Positions 1 through 6,456 of a DNA stretch of 64,000 nucleotides are shown one piece after another (position 1 is the first letter of the stretch; each line of letters begins with the position of its first letter). A program made the translations under genes and the position numbers. The stretch covers positions 50,516-114,515 of the forward strand of contig JAFWSH010000002.1 of assembly GCA_017519405.1 (NCBI GenBank). The letters run 5' to 3'. Under the pieces are notes generated by a model that did not search any database, was not told the origin of the DNA, and was given only the letters and a program-made list of their open reading frames with translations. The DNA comes from Clostridia bacterium (GTDB taxonomy: Bacteria; Bacillota; Clostridia; Christensenellales; Aristaeellaceae).

Positions 1-1169
1 CCGCACATGCGCTCCACCCGCTCCCGCACGCTGCGGATGCCGATGTGGCTGCCGTCCAGCGTCTCCAGGCTGCCCACGTCGAAGCCCTGGCCGTTGTCCC
101 GGATCTCCAGCCGGTGGAAGGCCCCCTCCCGCCGGGTGGAGACCTCCACCAGCCCGTCCTCCCGGATGCGGACGCCGTGGCGGATGGCGTTCTCCACCAT
201 GGGCTGGAGGGTGAGGGGCGGCAGGCTGAAGTCCCCGTCCCCGATGTCCCAGCGCACCCGGATGTGGGGGAAGCGGGTCTCCTCAATGGCGGCGTAGGTC
301 CGGGTGTGCTCCAGCTCCTTCCAGAAGGGGATGAGCCCCGGCCGGCTCAGGGAGTCCAGGTTCTGCCGGAGATACTCGCTGAACTGCCCCGTCACGTCCG
401 CCGCCTTCTCCGGGTCCGTGTGGCACAGGACCTGGATGGTGGAGAGGGTGTTGTAGAGAAAATGGGGCTGGATCTGGGACATCATGATCCGGACCTGCTG
501 CCGGTCCCGCAGGTCCTCCTCGTGCTCCCGGACAAACTGGCCGTGGAGCCAGATATAGTAGAACACACAGCTCAGGGCCATGGCGGCGGTGAGGCAGGAG
601 ATGGGGAAGTCCGTCTCCCCGGCGCTCAGGTCCAGCCAGGTGGCGGCCAGGATCATGCCCACAATCAGCACCGGCAGGGCCAGCTCCCGGACGGGCCCCC
701 GACGGCGATAGCGGATGGTGATGAACAGCAGCTGCAGCAGCAGGGCCAGGCTCACCGCCAGGCAGGTGTAGCCCAGGGGGCCCCGGATGAAGTGGTTGTC
801 CGGGCTGATGGAGAAGCACAGGCCGGAGAACAGGGCGGTCAGGTGGACCAGGGCGTTGATCCCCAGCAGGACCAGGGCCCACAGCCGCCGCCCTCCCCCG
901 GGAGACACGATGGAGATGAACAGGGCGATCACCGCCGGCCGCAGGCAGTAGCCCAGGATGGCCGCCAGCGTCCGGGCCGTCACCCGGGGGGCGCCCGCCG
1001 CCAGCAGGCTCTCCACCTGGTTCTGCAGCACCAGGGCGGCGCAGAGCACCACCACCGCCAGCAGCGCCCGGCGGTGCACCCGGCGGATGTACGGGTCGTT
1101 GAAAACCGTGAAGGCCAGGCCTGTCAGCATAGCCAGCAAAAAGGCAATCTGAACCGCCGGCGTGCCCAT
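1..1169 (-). CDS. LytS/YehU-type sensor histidine kinase (3' end outside window)
   Basis: Membrane sensor kinase of the LytS/YehU (His_kinase plus HATPase_c) family, which phosphorylates a LytTR- or AraC-type response regulator. The protein starts MGTPAVQIAFLLAM and has about six hydrophobic segments in the first ~200 residues. The phospho-acceptor block QIQPHFLYNTLSTIQ follows, then the ATPase domain with an N box (QPMVENAIRHG) and the glycine-rich motifs DNGQGFD and GSHIGIRSV. The frame stays open to base 1, so about 389 codons are present and only the last part is missing. The ATG follows a GGAGG-like site. A promoter lies at 1223-1251. The partner regulator is not in the window, and the signal cannot be inferred. 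Confidence 0.85.
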   Translation of the reverse strand, partial: MGTPAVQIAFLLAMLTGLAFTVFNDPYIRRVHRRALLAVVVLCAALVLQNQVESLLAAGAPRVTARTLAAILGYCLRPAVIALFISIVSPGGGRRLWALVLLGINALVHLTALFSGLCFSISPDNHFIRGPLGYTCLAVSLALLLQLLFITIRYRRRGPVRELALPVLIVGMILAATWLDLSAGETDFPISCLTAAMALSCVFYYIWLHGQFVREHEEDLRDRQQVRIMMSQIQPHFLYNTLSTIQVLCHTDPEKAADVTGQFSEYLRQNLDSLSRPGLIPFWKELEHTRTYAAIEETRFPHIRVRWDIGDGDFSLPPLTLQPMVENAIRHGVRIREDGLVEVSTRREGAFHRLEIRDNGQGFDVGSLETLDGSHIGIRSVRERVERMC

Positions 1170-1222
1170 ACCGCTGCCTCCTCCGCTTCCGTTTCCCTTG
1201 TCCCGCCCGGGTATACGGCGCC

Positions 1223-1251
1223 ATTATAGCACGCTTTCCCCGGGACTGCAA
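1223..1251 (-). promoter_or_regulatory. Promoter for the sensor kinase
   Basis: On the minus strand, TTGCAG (1246-1251) and TATAAT (1223-1228) are 17 bp apart. The -10 is preceded by a TGC extension. It lies about 55 bp upstream of the kinase start. Confidence 0.7.
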
Positions 1252-1429
1252 TTGCTGCGGGCGGGGGAGATGGGTTTTATTTCCTTTTTGTGGGGGAGGG
1301 AGGGGACATCTCCCCGGCGAACCTCACCCCCCGGCCCCCTCCCCTTTCAGGCGAGGGGGGTTCTGGACTGGTATGGAAAAGTGATAGTGGGTTGTGATAT
1401 CATATGCATAGAATTGAGAGGTGAATTCT

Positions 1430-1783
1430 ATGCCAAGCAACAACAGCAAGTATTCGCAGGAGATGAGGGAGCAGACGGCACGGCACATTCTGGAGACGGG
1501 GAAATCGGCGACCAGCATGGCGGAAGAGCTGGGGATCGGTGTGGATACCGTGTGCCGGTGGGTGCGTGAATACCGGAGAAAGCACGGGATGCCGGGGCTT
1601 CGGGAGGCCGTGCGCTGCCGCCTTAAGAAGGTGGAGGAGCGGAGAAACCGGCGGATCCGGGAGGAACGGGAAGACATCCTGACCGTGAAAGAGGATTTTG
1701 AGGAAAACAATCGAATCTGTGGAAGTACAGCGACAGGTAATATCGGCAGACACTTCACGACCACGGGATCAGAGGTGGCGTGA
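1430..1783 (+). pseudogene. IS3-family transposase OrfA (helix-turn-helix), remnant
   Basis: About 117 residues. Residues ~8-50 form the transposase_8 / HTH_Tnp_1 helix-turn-helix (ATSMAEELGIGVDTVCRWV), followed by a basic helical stretch (RRKHG to REERED) as in IS3 OrfA. The C-terminal ~25 residues (from about NRICGST) no longer look like OrfA and appear to be deletion-junction sequence. The ATG at 1430 is preferred because GAGAGG lies 7-13 bases upstream, whereas the in-frame GTG at 1421 overlaps that site. OrfA normally works only as a frameshift fusion with OrfB, which is almost gone here, so no active transposase is expected. Confidence 0.75.
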
Positions 1784-1801
1784 TCAGGCCCGGATCTCTT
1801 C

Positions 1802-1906
1802 TGCTGCATCGGGATGTTCTACAGCCGGAAGCGTCTGCACAGCACCCTGGGCTGCATGAGCCCGGTGGCCTGCAGACTGCAGCACTGTCGGGCCGGAACG
1901 GCCTGA
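1802..1906 (+). pseudogene. IS3 OrfB C-terminal fragment
   Basis: In the same frame as OrfA but after its TGA stop. Translation gives CIGMFYSRKRLHSTLGCMSP, the classic C-terminal end of IS3 integrases (FYNxKRxHSxLGYxSP). The fragment ends at a TGA at 1904-1906. The DDE catalytic core is absent. Confidence 0.75.
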
Positions 1907-1988
1907 AAACTACTACCGACTGGTATGCATATGCCCGCAATGACCACTCCGCATTTCCATACCAGTCCAGCCGCGGAGGTTTTGTATC

Positions 1989-2624
1989 ATGCCAAGAACA
2001 ATTCCTGAAGAATTCTGGAAGCCCAGAAAAAAGCTGTTTGTTATGCTGGTGATTTTTGCGCTGTGCTTTGCACGTTGTGCAGTCCACGATTCAGCAGTGG
2101 AATACAGCGAGTGGTACAGTAGCAGCGTTGACAATCACGGACAGATCTACATTGCCACCAGCAGAAACATTATGGTGTACAGCGGGGGTGAGCTTGTTGA
2201 TCGGATCTCTTTGCCAAGGCGACAGATGTATGCCTACAATGTGATCATTGATTCTCTCGATGAGATGCAGATTATTACGTCAGACAACGAAGTGTTTCTG
2301 TACGATAAGTGCGGAAATGAATTCACCAAGGTCGAAGCAGTCGGTCAAAGAAGCAGGATCGAAAAGGGCGGCACCTCGAATAATGGTCTTTATTCTGTGA
2401 TGATGTACAGCACTTTTGGCTGTCCATGGATTGAGTATACTGACGGGAACGGGATGAAGCAGGTCATCTTGTTTCCAATTGCTGACTATCTGTTTCATCT
2501 TGGTACAATCTTGTTTGGTGTCCTGTTTGCCGTATGCGGGATAAAACTACTGATCGACGCACGTGTACTCTATCGCGAGCAAATCCGTCTTATCAGACTT
2601 CGGATCAAGGGCAAGCAAACCTGA
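1989..2624 (+). CDS. Orphan membrane protein, function unknown
   Basis: 211 residues with no family I recognise. An N-terminal hydrophobic segment (KKLFVMLVIFALCFARC) serves as signal or anchor, an exposed domain of ~125 residues follows, and a second transmembrane helix lies near residues 170-190 (LGTILFGVLFAVCGIKLLI). The tail is short and basic. The middle (NHGQIYIATSRNIMVYSGGE, LDEMQIITSDNEVFLYDKCG) alternates like a small beta-propeller or beta-sandwich reporter, but that is only an impression. The GGAGG at 1976-1980 is 8 bases before the ATG and begins just outside the IS end. Base composition is visibly less GC-rich than in neighbouring genes, which suggests transfer. Its 3' end overlaps the tnpV remnant on the other strand. 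Confidence 0.6.
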   Translation: MPRTIPEEFWKPRKKLFVMLVIFALCFARCAVHDSAVEYSEWYSSSVDNHGQIYIATSRNIMVYSGGELVDRISLPRRQMYAYNVIIDSLDEMQIITSDNEVFLYDKCGNEFTKVEAVGQRSRIEKGGTSNNGLYSVMMYSTFGCPWIEYTDGNGMKQVILFPIADYLFHLGTILFGVLFAVCGIKLLIDARVLYREQIRLIRLRIKGKQT

Positions 2625-2946
2625 ACAGACAAAGTGGATCCGTTCAGTGACACCTTCCTGCCGTGCCATCTGTACTGTCAGCTGCTCCAGCATGCTGACA
2701 GCCCTCTCGTCCACTTCGACCAGATATCTGTCGAGGATACTGAAGAAGCTGCCGATAAAGGTCAGGATGGCCTTCCTCCAAGTAGGCTCTGTGCATTCTG
2801 CCCCATTTGCCAATGTGGTGTTGGGCAGAAACCTCAGGAGATGTTCTGCATTGAGACGGCGCCTGCTCTTGGGGCTTGTAAGCGAACTCGCTTCCATTGA
2901 CTGACTGTTGCATTGCGGCATCCTCCGTATTCGATGTTTTGACCAA
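2547..2946 (-). pseudogene. TnpV-like transposon protein, frameshifted
   Basis: Two overlapping minus-strand frames together match TnpV, a ~115-residue protein carried by clostridial transposons. The first frame (from 2946) gives IGKWGRMHRAYLEEGHPDLY, matching the family's IGxxGxxRxxYLKEHxPxLY block. The second frame gives YLVEVDERAVSMLEQL and QMARQEGVTE, matching the next family blocks. The crossover lies near 2730-2745, so one frameshift splits the gene. After VTE the sequence no longer resembles the TnpV C-terminus, so the 3' part is also lost. It lies beside the IS3 remnant, consistent with a decayed mobile region. Confidence 0.65.
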
Positions 2947-2997
2947 TCCTGTACGCAGATGCCGTTTTTGTTGGAATTTGTGCTATTACTGGTTTAT

Positions 2998-3095
2998 GGA
3001 TACCCCTCCTTCAGGGGAGGGGAGAGGAGCTGCGGGATCACTTGCTTTGCCTTCCCCTGGCAGGGGAAGGGGGACCGCTTGCGGTGGATGAGGTT
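2998..3095. repeat. Dispersed palindromic intergenic repeat (copy A)
   Basis: Two short GC palindromes (CCCCTCCTTCAGGGGAGGGG and CCTTCCCCTGGCAGGGGAAGG) followed by a 32-bp block at 3063-3094 that is identical to 39735-39766. The shared block ends in GCGGTGGATGAGGT. It is non-coding, between the tnpV remnant and the terminator of the next gene. Confidence 0.7.
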
Positions 3096-3109
3096 CTCCG
3101 GGCAGGGCA

Positions 3110-3136
3110 TGAAAAAGCCCGGCCGAAGCCGGGCTG
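3110..3136 (-). terminator. Rho-independent terminator
   Basis: On the minus strand, AGCCCGGCTTCGGCCGGGCT folds into a strong hairpin (3116-3135) and is followed by a run of T. It lies directly downstream of the 3151-5313 gene. Confidence 0.85.
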
Positions 3137-3150
3137 GGGAGGGGGAAAAC

Positions 3151-5313
3151 TCACTCGAAGAACTTCATCTCGCTGATATGGACGTCGTACTTGTTCACGT
3201 CCCCCACCCAGATGTGGGCCACGAAGATCTCGATCTTGGTGACGCCGGTGAAGGTGCCGCCCAGGCTGTAGGGCCGGACCTCCTGGTAGAAGCCCTTGGG
3301 GATGGGCACGGTGCGCTCCACCACGCCCTGGTCGCAGTAGATCACCAGATCCAGGGAGCTGGGCTTGCTGTTCTCGGTGAAGTCCGAGTAGCTGCGGACC
3401 TTGCCGGAGGTGAGGCCCAGGGTGCTGACGGTGGCGCCGTTGAAGTAGCAGGTGAGCTCCGGGATGCCGTCCTTCACATCGCCGTTCCAGTAGATGTAGT
3501 GGAAGGAGGTGTTCAGGTTGTTGTCATAGAGGTTGGGCAGGTCGTTGACGGCGTTGGGGTTGGTGGAGCCGGCCACGAACTGGGTCTCCCACTGGGTGGG
3601 ATAGACCTCGGGACCCACGTTGCTGCTGGGCTTGGCGGTGACGGGGGGATTGGTGGCGCTCTTGCGCTTGTACTCGAAGTAGATCTCCGAGGGGGTCACG
3701 GAGCCGTCGGCGTTCACGGTGACGTTCACATAGCTCTCGGAGTAGAGCCTGTAGCCGCTGGGGGCGCTGCCGGCGTTGACCCGGTGGGTGCCCTGCTGCA
3801 GGGTCTGGGTCCGGGTGGAGAGGATCCGCATCTCATCCACGTCGTAGTTGTGGATGGTGACCGTGCCGGTGACGGGGATGTACTCCTGATAGTAGAAGTA
3901 CACCGCGGAGGTGGAGAGGGCGCCGCCGGAGGAGAGGGTCACCGTCTGGCTGGCGGAGGAGGTCAGGTGGTACTTTCCGCCGGAGAGGGTGGCAGGCGCC
4001 GTGATGCTGTTGGTCCCCTGGCGCACCGTGACGGACTTGGTCTGCAGGACGTTGCCGTATCCGTCGCAGTAGTAGACCCAGACCGTGGCGGTGGTAGGCA
4101 CGGGGGTGGGGGTGACCCGCCGGGCGTAGGTGAAGCGCAGGCTGGTGGGGGAGAGGCTGCCGTTGGCGTAGAGGGTCACCGACTGGGAGGCAGAGGAGGT
4201 CCGGTAATACTGATTGTTCATCAGCTGGGAGGGCGCCGTGATGGTGGTGGTGCCCTGGCGGACCGTCTGGCTGGTGGTCTGCAGCAGGCTGCCGTACTCG
4301 TCGTAGTAGTAGATCATCACCGTGGCGGTGGTGGGCACGGGGGTGGGGGTGACCCGCCGGGCGTAGGTGAAGCGCAGGCTGGCGGGGGAGAGGCTGCCGT
4401 TGGCGTAGAGGGTCACCGACTGGGAGGCAGCGGAGGTCCGGTAGTACTGGTCATTCATCAGGGAGGCCGGCGCCGTGACGGTGCTGGTGCCCTGGCGCAC
4501 CGTCTGGCTGGTGGTCTGCAGGAGGTTGCCGGCGGTGTCGTAGTAGTAGATCCAGACCGTGGCCGTGAGCGCGGCGGGGGCCGGGGTGGGGGTGACGGTG
4601 TTCACCGTGGTGGACACATAGTAGAAGGTGAGGGTGCTGGTGGAGAGGCTGCCGTTGGCATAGAGGGTCACGTTCTGGCTCTCCACGGAGATGCGGCGGT
4701 ACATGCCGCCCTGCAATGTGGCGGGGGCGGTGATGGTGTTGGTGCCCTGGGTGCAGTAGTGGGTGGACTGCTGCAGCACATTGCCGTAGGCGTCCCGGTA
4801 CTCCACCGTCACGTTCTTGCCGCCGGTCTGGCTGCCGGTGCCGGTGCCGCTGCCCTGGGCGGGCTGGCAGCCGGAGGCCGCCGTGAGTCCCCAGGCCGGG
4901 GGCGTGCGCCAGGTGCCGAAATAGCCCACCTGCTGCCGCATCTCGTCGTCGGCGTAGGGGGTCACCGTGATGGTGTAGGTGCCCGTGCGCTTCAGGCTGA
5001 GGGTGAAGGTCTCCCGGCCCGTGGTGCTGTTCCAGTCCGCCCGGTTGCTGACGCCGTTCACCATGCAGTCCACATGGTAGCAGCCCCAGCTCAGGGCGGA
5101 GTAGTAGCCGTTGCTGTACACAAAGGTCCCCCGCTCCTGGGTCAGGGTGATGGTGGCGTTGGCGGACCAGACGTTGACGGTGAAGGTGGCCGGGCCGGAG
5201 CCCGTCCCCGTGACGTTGTAGGGGCTGTCCGCCGCGGCCGTCCCCAGGAAGAGGACGGTGAGCAGTGCCGCTGCCAGCAGCACCGCCGTGAGATGCCGGT
5301 GATTGAGTTTCAT
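3151..5313 (-). CDS. Secreted repeat protein with C-terminal discoidin/NADase-type glycan-binding-like domain
   Basis: 720 residues. A signal peptide spans residues 1-28 (LLAAALLTVLFLGTAAA). An N-terminal Thr-rich beta domain follows (~30-150), then a Gly/Ser/Thr linker, then about five ~80-residue modules from ~165 to 555. Each module has the pattern V-x-YYYD-x-YGNxLQTTSQTVRQGT, ITAP, YYRTSxASQSVTLYANG, SLxFTY and is joined by Thr-Pro linkers (RRVTPTPVPTTATV). The modules resemble MucBP-like adhesin repeats. The C-terminal ~150 residues (LYDNNLNTSFHYIYW to ISEMKFF) resemble the discoidin-like NADase-associated (NADR) fold. No LPXTG motif or membrane anchor is present, so it is probably released or held by non-covalent binding. 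AAGGAGGGAG precedes the ATG. Surface binding to host or plant glycans is a guess. Confidence 0.75.
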   Translation of the reverse strand: MKLNHRHLTAVLLAAALLTVLFLGTAAADSPYNVTGTGSGPATFTVNVWSANATITLTQERGTFVYSNGYYSALSWGCYHVDCMVNGVSNRADWNSTTGRETFTLSLKRTGTYTITVTPYADDEMRQQVGYFGTWRTPPAWGLTAASGCQPAQGSGTGTGSQTGGKNVTVEYRDAYGNVLQQSTHYCTQGTNTITAPATLQGGMYRRISVESQNVTLYANGSLSTSTLTFYYVSTTVNTVTPTPAPAALTATVWIYYYDTAGNLLQTTSQTVRQGTSTVTAPASLMNDQYYRTSAASQSVTLYANGSLSPASLRFTYARRVTPTPVPTTATVMIYYYDEYGSLLQTTSQTVRQGTTTITAPSQLMNNQYYRTSSASQSVTLYANGSLSPTSLRFTYARRVTPTPVPTTATVWVYYCDGYGNVLQTKSVTVRQGTNSITAPATLSGGKYHLTSSASQTVTLSSGGALSTSAVYFYYQEYIPVTGTVTIHNYDVDEMRILSTRTQTLQQGTHRVNAGSAPSGYRLYSESYVNVTVNADGSVTPSEIYFEYKRKSATNPPVTAKPSSNVGPEVYPTQWETQFVAGSTNPNAVNDLPNLYDNNLNTSFHYIYWNGDVKDGIPELTCYFNGATVSTLGLTSGKVRSYSDFTENSKPSSLDLVIYCDQGVVERTVPIPKGFYQEVRPYSLGGTFTGVTKIEIFVAHIWVGDVNKYDVHISEMKFFE

Positions 5314-5456
5314 ATTGTCTCCCTCCTTGCGCGAAGCAGGTGCGTTTCACCCATGAAACGCTGCTGCCCCGGCTTTTCTTCCACACCGGAAGGGTTTTTC
5401 GGAAACTTTTTTGCTCCGGGGCGGGACCCTGCGCCCTGCGTCCCCCGGAGGCAGCC

Positions 5457-5485
5457 TTGAATCTGAGCCCATTATATGCTATAAT
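5457..5485 (+). promoter_or_regulatory. Promoter for the MBL-fold protein
   Basis: TTGAAT (5457-5462), a 17-bp spacer and an extended -10, TGCTATAAT (-10 hexamer 5480-5485). A minus-strand TATAAT at 5471-5476 lies back to back and may serve the divergent secreted protein, though its -35 is poor. Confidence 0.75.
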
Positions 5486-5518
5486 CAGCCGAAAAAGAAG
5501 AGCTCCGGAGGTTTTTTG

Positions 5519-6397
5519 ATGAAAAAGATGGCGTGCTTCCGCCTGCTGGCGGCCCTGGTGATGCTGGCGCTGGTGCTTTCGTCCGGCGCGGCGGGCGCGG
5601 AGATCCATCTGGATCAGGAACCCCCGGCGGAGTGGGCGGACCGGGAGGTCATGACCCTCACCGCTTTCCCCACGGTGGAGAACGACTGCACCCTGCTGGA
5701 GGTGGGGGGCAAGTCCATGCTCATCGACGGGGGCTTCAAGGGCTGGCGCTACCAGCTGGAGCCGGCCCTGGCGGCCATGGGCTACAAGGGCCGGGTGGAC
5801 GTGCTGTTCAACACCCACCCCCACGACGACCACCTGGGCTGCGTCTCGGTGATGGTCCGGGACGGCTTCCAGGCGGGGGAGTTCATCTCCACCTTTCCCC
5901 GGGACTACAAGGAAGACATCCAGAAGCAGACCGTGAAATACCTGGACGCGGCGGGGATCCCCTACCGGCAGATCGAAAACGGGGAGACCATGGAATTCGG
6001 CGGCGCGCAGCTGGTGTTCTGGTACTATCCCGACGGCCGGGACCCCAACGCCCTCAGCGCCCTGATGCACATCACCTTCGGTGACTCCACCGTCCTCATG
6101 GGGGCCGACACCACCAACGCCACCCACAAGTGGTTCCACCAGCACCTGGGGGCGGAGAAGCTCCACGCCGACATCCTGAAATACCCCCACCACGCCTACA
6201 CCGCCGTCTCCGGCGACTTCATGGAGGACGTGAACCCCGGCTTTGTCTACGTCACCAACCGGGCCCGGAAGACCCCCGCCGCCAACAAACAGCTCCGCAG
6301 CCGGCACATCCCCTACTACCACACCTCCATCGGCCGCATCGTCATGGTCACCGACGGCACGGACTGGTACATCAAGCAGTATACGGACCGCTTCTGA
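5519..6397 (+). CDS. Secreted metallo-beta-lactamase-fold hydrolase (ComEC C-terminal-like)
   Basis: 292 residues with a signal peptide (KKMACFRLLAALVMLALVLSSGAAGA). The MBL zinc motif NTHPHDDHLG (HxHxDH) is followed by other ligand candidates in LMGADTTNA and YPHHAYTA. This set resembles the competence-protein ComEC/Rec2 C-terminal MBL domain and related exported hydrolases. The substrate could be a phosphoester, nucleic acid or lactone and cannot be read from the sequence. The ATG at 5519 is chosen because CGGAGG lies 7 bases upstream and the signal peptide begins there; the frame extends further upstream without a ribosome site. Single-gene unit with its own promoter and a shared terminator with mfd. 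Confidence 0.8.
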   Translation: MKKMACFRLLAALVMLALVLSSGAAGAEIHLDQEPPAEWADREVMTLTAFPTVENDCTLLEVGGKSMLIDGGFKGWRYQLEPALAAMGYKGRVDVLFNTHPHDDHLGCVSVMVRDGFQAGEFISTFPRDYKEDIQKQTVKYLDAAGIPYRQIENGETMEFGGAQLVFWYYPDGRDPNALSALMHITFGDSTVLMGADTTNATHKWFHQHLGAEKLHADILKYPHHAYTAVSGDFMEDVNPGFVYVTNRARKTPAANKQLRSRHIPYYHTSIGRIVMVTDGTDWYIKQYTDRF

Positions 6398-6422
6398 GCC
6401 TTACGCAGGCCCGCGGCCAGAG

Positions 6423-6456
6423 AAAAACCCGGTCAGGCTTCCGGCCGGGTTTTTTC
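6423..6456. terminator. Bidirectional terminator between MBL gene and mfd
   Basis: AAAAACCCGG and CCGGGTTTTTT flank a loop, giving a hairpin with A/T tracts on both sides. It serves the converging genes and overlaps the mfd stop codon. Confidence 0.8.

Larger units (their letters stand above)
1363..1970. mobile_element. Internally deleted IS3-family element with perfect terminal inverted repeats
   Basis: A 608-bp element bounded by a perfect 17-bp inverted repeat, CTGGACTGGTATGGAAA at 1363-1379 and its reverse complement at 1954-1970. Pairing resumes further in with CATATGCATA (1401-1410 and 1925-1934). Inside are an IS3-type orfA and, after a stop, only the last ~35 codons of an orfB-like integrase, so most of the transposase has been deleted. 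An intact IS3 element is about 1.2-1.5 kb. No target-site duplication is evident next to the ends. With intact ends but no transposase, it could move only with help from a related element elsewhere. Confidence 0.8.

Noticed and set aside
283-1251. 322-codon minus-strand frame over the sensor kinase
   Set aside because: Pro/Gly/Ala-rich shadow. The neighbouring frame carries a full kinase with the phospho-acceptor and ATPase motifs.
2908-5460. Long plus-strand open frame (850 codons) opposite the secreted repeat protein
   Set aside because: The translation is a low-complexity Gly/Val/Ala/His run without domains, typical of antisense frames in GC-rich DNA. The minus-strand protein has a signal peptide, ribosome site and terminator.
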